A DNA stretch of 64,000 nt from Pedobacter sp014947265 (GTDB lineage Bacteria > Bacteroidota > Bacteroidia > Sphingobacteriales > Sphingobacteriaceae): contig NZ_JADCNK010000003.1 of NCBI RefSeq assembly GCF_014947265.1, positions 124,001-188,000 of the forward strand, given 5' to 3'. Position 1 is the stretch's first letter. Each line of letters begins with the position of its first letter. The notes beneath the pieces are model-generated. The model was not told where the DNA came from and searched no databases. It saw only the letters and a list, made by a program, of their open reading frames with translations. Position numbers and translations under genes: made by a program. Shown here in pieces: positions 60,626 through 64,000 of this stretch.

Positions 60626-61894
60626 TTAATCCTCAAACAAATAACCGCTGTAGGCCAATCCTTTAGCTACACTTTTAAAATTGTCGCCAGAGTTTAACGG
60701 AATATGAGGGAATTTAGTTTTAAACAGGTTTTGCACGGCTGAAACCATTGATGTTCCTCCGGTTAAAAACAAACAGTCAATGTCTTCTGAGTTGATTTTG
60801 TATGTTTCCATAAACTGATCCAGGTAAGCATTGATTTTATTGATGTCTTTTTCGATAATCGAATTGTACTGCTTAAGTGAAATATTTTCGTCAATCTCGA
60901 TCTCCATATTGCTGTAGGCGAAGGTAGAAACAGGTTGATCAGAAAGTTCGATTTTTGTTTTCTCGATCGATCTGAACAAAGAATAACCCAGGTTATTTTC
61001 GATCAGGGTGATCAGGTTTTTGAATTTCGGATCGTTTCCTGAATAATAATAATATTCCTCAATCTCTTTCTGGATTTTTAAACCGTTAAAAAAGTTCATT
61101 TTATCCCAGGTACAGATATTGGCAAAAAGTGATTTTGGAACATTTAAAACCTTGCCTGGTGTGGCCTCGTACATGGTATTTTTTCCAAAATATGGTGTGC
61201 CTTTATCCCACATAAATGCAGAATCGAGACTATCGCCACCAATATAAATACCACCAGAGGCAATCATATCATTTTTACGGTCTTTGCTGCCAACTTTATC
61301 CGGATCGAGGATCAGGTAGGTGAAATCTGTTGTACCTCCACCTAAATCGGCTACTAAAACCCGTTCTTTTTTCTTAATTGTTTTTTCGTAGGCAAAGGCT
61401 GCCCCAATAGGTTCGAATTGAAAACGCACGTCAGTAAAGCCAGCGTTTTCAGCAGCTTTTTTTAACCTGGTTTGCGCCAGTGTATCTTTCATGGTATTAT
61501 CATCATCAAAGAAAACCGGGCGCCCGATAATTGCCTTGCGGCAGTCTTCACCAACAATCTGATCGGCCTTCGCTTTTAAATCTTTTAGAATTAAAGTGAC
61601 AAGATCAGAAGCTGTATATCTTTTATTATGGATACGGGTTTCGGTAAAAGTAGTTCTTGAGAGGATTTGTTTGATAGATTTGATGAAGCGACCTTTCATG
61701 TTGTCACTTAAATAAGCATCTATTGCTTTGTCGCCAACGATATGGCTTTCGCCATCAACAAGACTTTTTACTTCTGTAAAATAAATCAATGAAGGGATAG
61801 AAATCGTGTCTACAATTTCCTTCTTTTCTTCATCATAAATAGAAAGTGCCGAATTGGTTGTTCCAAAATCGATTCCGTATAAAAACTTGCTCAT
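60626..61894 (-). CDS. Hsp70-like ATPase lacking the substrate-binding domain
   Basis: The 422-residue protein is an actin/Hsp70-type ATPase: phosphate 1 loop YGIDFGTTNSALS, connect segment FEPIGAAFAYE, phosphate 2 loop VADLGGGTTDFTY, adenosine motif FLTGGTSMV. It ends soon after the ATPase domain, as in YegD-type proteins, so it has no classical peptide-binding domain. It is 74 bases downstream of the PIF1-like helicase gene on the same strand. Confidence 0.9.
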   Translation of the reverse strand: MSKFLYGIDFGTTNSALSIYDEEKKEIVDTISIPSLIYFTEVKSLVDGESHIVGDKAIDAYLSDNMKGRFIKSIKQILSRTTFTETRIHNKRYTASDLVTLILKDLKAKADQIVGEDCRKAIIGRPVFFDDDNTMKDTLAQTRLKKAAENAGFTDVRFQFEPIGAAFAYEKTIKKKERVLVADLGGGTTDFTYLILDPDKVGSKDRKNDMIASGGIYIGGDSLDSAFMWDKGTPYFGKNTMYEATPGKVLNVPKSLFANICTWDKMNFFNGLKIQKEIEEYYYYSGNDPKFKNLITLIENNLGYSLFRSIEKTKIELSDQPVSTFAYSNMEIEIDENISLKQYNSIIEKDINKINAYLDQFMETYKINSEDIDCLFLTGGTSMVSAVQNLFKTKFPHIPLNSGDNFKSVAKGLAYSGYLFED

Positions 61895-61968
61895 GGTGTG
61901 TTATGCTGTGGTTGGCGCTAAAATGGGGTTGCGAAAGTATTAAAAAATTGTGTTAAGAACTAAAATTT

Positions 61969-64000
61969 TTAAAATAATTCACTTGTACCTAAATGGGCGT
62001 TTACAATACGCGTAATTTGCTGGCCCAGTTCTTTTGCATTGCCAATGCCTACGCTTTTAAGTGCCGCAAGTTGGTCGGTAGTTCTGGGCATTTTTTCGGC
62101 AATAGAAAGTAATGCTAAATCAGACAGTACCGCATAATCCTGAGTGCCACGTTGCTGCGCGATTGTTTTGCGCCATTCGACCAGGTTTTTATATACCTGA
62201 GGATTGGAAATCTCTTTTGGCTTGATGCTGGATTTAACCGGTTTTTTCTCGGGTTGTTTATTGCCAGCGGCGTGCAAGGTATTGATATAATCTTTGATCG
62301 AAAAGGGGTTCCACGAAATTTTAAATAAAGCCAGCTTGATCTGGAATGCATCTTTACAGTCGTTTAAAACTGTAAGTAATTTGTCAGAGTGCGTATCATT
62401 ATAAAAGTTGATGGCCACAATTCTTGCCATTAAAGTAATGAGTTGTTCAAGTTTTGGAATAAAATAATCTGAGGCTTTCTGCAAACGTTCCATAAAAGCA
62501 CTTTCATTTGCAGGATTTTCATTGGTGCTTATTTTCGAGAATTCCTTTGTAATGAAATTTCTGGCTACTTTAAAGATCTCGTGTTGAAAGATCTGGTTTC
62601 CCTGTTCGTAAATAGATAAAAAAGCATTCTTCTCGTCTTTGTCGATCAGTTTGGAGCGCCCGAGTTTCTCCCAATCTTTTGCAATCAGCGAAAAATCCAG
62701 AAGCTCATGAATCAATCCCCAGGCATATTGCTGCGTATAACGTGCCAGCAGATCAGCGGTAGGTTTATCCTGATGAGCAGCTTTTGTGAAACTGATTACT
62801 TTAGCATCGGTAATGATATTTTCGGAAACCACAGGCGATTTCAGGATCAGTCCTTCCAGGCTTCTGCAACGGCTTAATGCTACGTAAGCCTGTCCGTGGG
62901 TAAATGCGGTGCTCACATCAACTATTGCCTGGTCGAAGGTTAATCCCTGGCTTTTGTGCACGGTAATGGCCCAGGCTAGTTTAAATGGGTATTGCGAGAA
63001 GGATCCGGTACTGGTTTCGTCGATTTTATTTTCTTCGTTGCTCAGGCTATATTTAACATTTTGCCAGATTTCTTTTTCTACTTCGATTTCCCTGCCATCG
63101 TTGGTGAAAGTTACTTTTATCGAATCCTGACTGATTGCGGTAACTTTTGCCGCTTTTCCATTGTAGAATTGCTTTTTACCTGAAGAATCATTTTTGATAA
63201 AGATGACCTGTGCACCCAGCTTTAGCTGAAGTTTTTCGTCGGTAGGGTAGGCATCTTTAGGGAAATCGCCACTTACATCTGCATTGAATTCGAAAATTTC
63301 TCCGGGCAATTTTTGTAAACAGCCCTGGTTAATTTCATTAACCAATTGGTTATGTGTGGTGAGCGTAATGTAATCATCTTTCCATTCCTGATCTAAAGAC
63401 GGATCGTAACGCTCATTCAGTTTGGCAAGAAGGCTGGCATTGAGACTGTTTTCCCGCATCCCGTTCAAAATGTCAAGAAATACGGGGTCTGATTGACGGT
63501 AAACTTTATCTAAAGTGAACGTAAGCATTGGCGTAGACCTGAAAATGAGGCTATCGAAAAAGTAGGGGCTGGAATAATAACTGCCCAGAATATGCCAGGC
63601 ATCGTGAAAAATAGGAGAGAGCTGGTAAAGATCGCCGATCATTAACACCTGAACGCCACCAAAAGGACGGTTAGAGCCTTTAACACGCTTTAAAGTACGG
63701 TCGACAAAATCAATCAGATCAACCCTAACCATACTAATCTCATCAATGATCAATAAATCAAGGCAACGTAAGAGCCTTGTTTTTTCGTCTGAATATTTAA
63801 AATTGGTTTCAGCGTTTTCATCAACAACCGGAACCAGGGGACCGAACGGAATTTGAAAAAAGGAATGGAGCGTTACGCCACCAGCATTTATTGCCGCAAC
63901 AGCGGTAGGTGCAACAATGGCGAAATTCTTTTTTGTGGTATCCCTAATCTTGCGTAGCAGGGTAGTTTTACCGGTTCCGGCTTTACCTGTTAAAAAAACA
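61969..64000 (-). CDS. PIF1-like helicase with C-terminal HRDC domain, truncated by the window edge
   Basis: The frame continues to position 63999, where the Walker A loop FLTGKAGTGKTTLLRKI is readable, so the N-terminus lies just outside. Further motifs are LLIIDEISMVRVDLID (Walker B), QVLMIGDLYQLSPIF, TLTTHNQLVNEIN and the C-terminal helicase motif LAWAITVHKSQGLTFDQAIVD. The last ~80 residues (VYKNLVEWRKTIAQQRG, AVLSDLALLSIAEKMP) form an HRDC domain. SF1B helicases of this type unwind DNA with 5'-3' polarity. Confidence 0.93.
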   Translation of the reverse strand, partial: VFLTGKAGTGKTTLLRKIRDTTKKNFAIVAPTAVAAINAGGVTLHSFFQIPFGPLVPVVDENAETNFKYSDEKTRLLRCLDLLIIDEISMVRVDLIDFVDRTLKRVKGSNRPFGGVQVLMIGDLYQLSPIFHDAWHILGSYYSSPYFFDSLIFRSTPMLTFTLDKVYRQSDPVFLDILNGMRENSLNASLLAKLNERYDPSLDQEWKDDYITLTTHNQLVNEINQGCLQKLPGEIFEFNADVSGDFPKDAYPTDEKLQLKLGAQVIFIKNDSSGKKQFYNGKAAKVTAISQDSIKVTFTNDGREIEVEKEIWQNVKYSLSNEENKIDETSTGSFSQYPFKLAWAITVHKSQGLTFDQAIVDVSTAFTHGQAYVALSRCRSLEGLILKSPVVSENIITDAKVISFTKAAHQDKPTADLLARYTQQYAWGLIHELLDFSLIAKDWEKLGRSKLIDKDEKNAFLSIYEQGNQIFQHEIFKVARNFITKEFSKISTNENPANESAFMERLQKASDYFIPKLEQLITLMARIVAINFYNDTHSDKLLTVLNDCKDAFQIKLALFKISWNPFSIKDYINTLHAAGNKQPEKKPVKSSIKPKEISNPQVYKNLVEWRKTIAQQRGTQDYAVLSDLALLSIAEKMPRTTDQLAALKSVGIGNAKELGQQITRIVNAHLGTSELF

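Overview
The window looks like a piece of chromosome from a Bacteroidota species of the Sphingobacteriaceae, probably Pedobacter or a close relative. The evidence is an AT-rich sequence, few Shine-Dalgarno sites, repeated -7 boxes of the Bacteroidota form TAnnTTTG upstream of genes, LytS/LytTR and TPR-kinase signalling, a fused sugar-dehydrogenase/PKD/cytochrome protein, DUF1573 and DUF1684 proteins, an RteC-like protein, and many palindromic repeats of the type common in these genomes. The genus is an inference; no rRNA gene or complete tRNA gene is present.

Layout. 0-9.6 kb: a truncated four-helix membrane protein, a CvfB-like S1 protein, a scramblase/LOR-fold protein, a two-gene heterodimeric ABC exporter with one degenerate ATP site, an SMP-30 protein and a cold-shock protein. 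9.8-16.1 kb: a compact minus-strand molybdenum-cofactor operon in the order moaA, moeA, tauE-like, short Moco-binding protein, moaD, moeB-rhodanese, moaE, moaC-moaB fusion, with a probable mobA-like remnant in front. 16.3-24.1 kb: ECF sigma factor, zinc anti-sigma factor and peroxiredoxin, then a repeat-rich gap, an MsbA-like ABC exporter, a Crp/Fnr regulator with a quinone oxidoreductase, and a Gfo/Idh oxidoreductase. 24.3-30.3 kb: esterase, GT39 glycosyltransferase with PAP2 phosphatase, and a LytS/LytTR two-component pair.

30.3-34.3 kb is the least ordinary part. It holds an XRE regulator, a candidate 196-nt rod-shaped RNA, a 190-nt leader with mutually exclusive stems ending at the start codon of a 76-residue RpoA-CTD-like protein, an RteC-like protein preceded by helically phased short repeats, a tRNA T-arm-like fragment, and an imperfect direct repeat at both sides. 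It could be a small or decayed mobile island.

34.4-52.6 kb is core metabolism: an aminotransferase, a fused E1 2-oxoacid dehydrogenase, a TPR histidine kinase facing a LytTR regulator, and the aromatic amino-acid genes pheA, DAHP synthase/chorismate mutase, aroA, aroC on one strand. Upstream of pheA lies a clear transcription attenuator: a 20-codon leader peptide dense in Tyr and Phe codons, followed by alternative antiterminator and terminator stems. aroB sits separately with an S4-domain gene and a sterol-desaturase-like gene. 52.6-64 kb: DUF962 protein, HAD phosphatase, the large dehydrogenase/cytochrome fusion, a tandem pair of cold-shock genes whose second member has lost its RNA-binding aromatics, an AraC regulator, an Hsp70-like ATPase and a PIF1-like helicase cut by the right edge.

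The long gaps (18.3-19.1, 47.6-49.1 and 59.5-60.6 kb) are filled with nested palindromic repeats, including MITE-like elements, one inserted into another repeat with a 9-bp target duplication.
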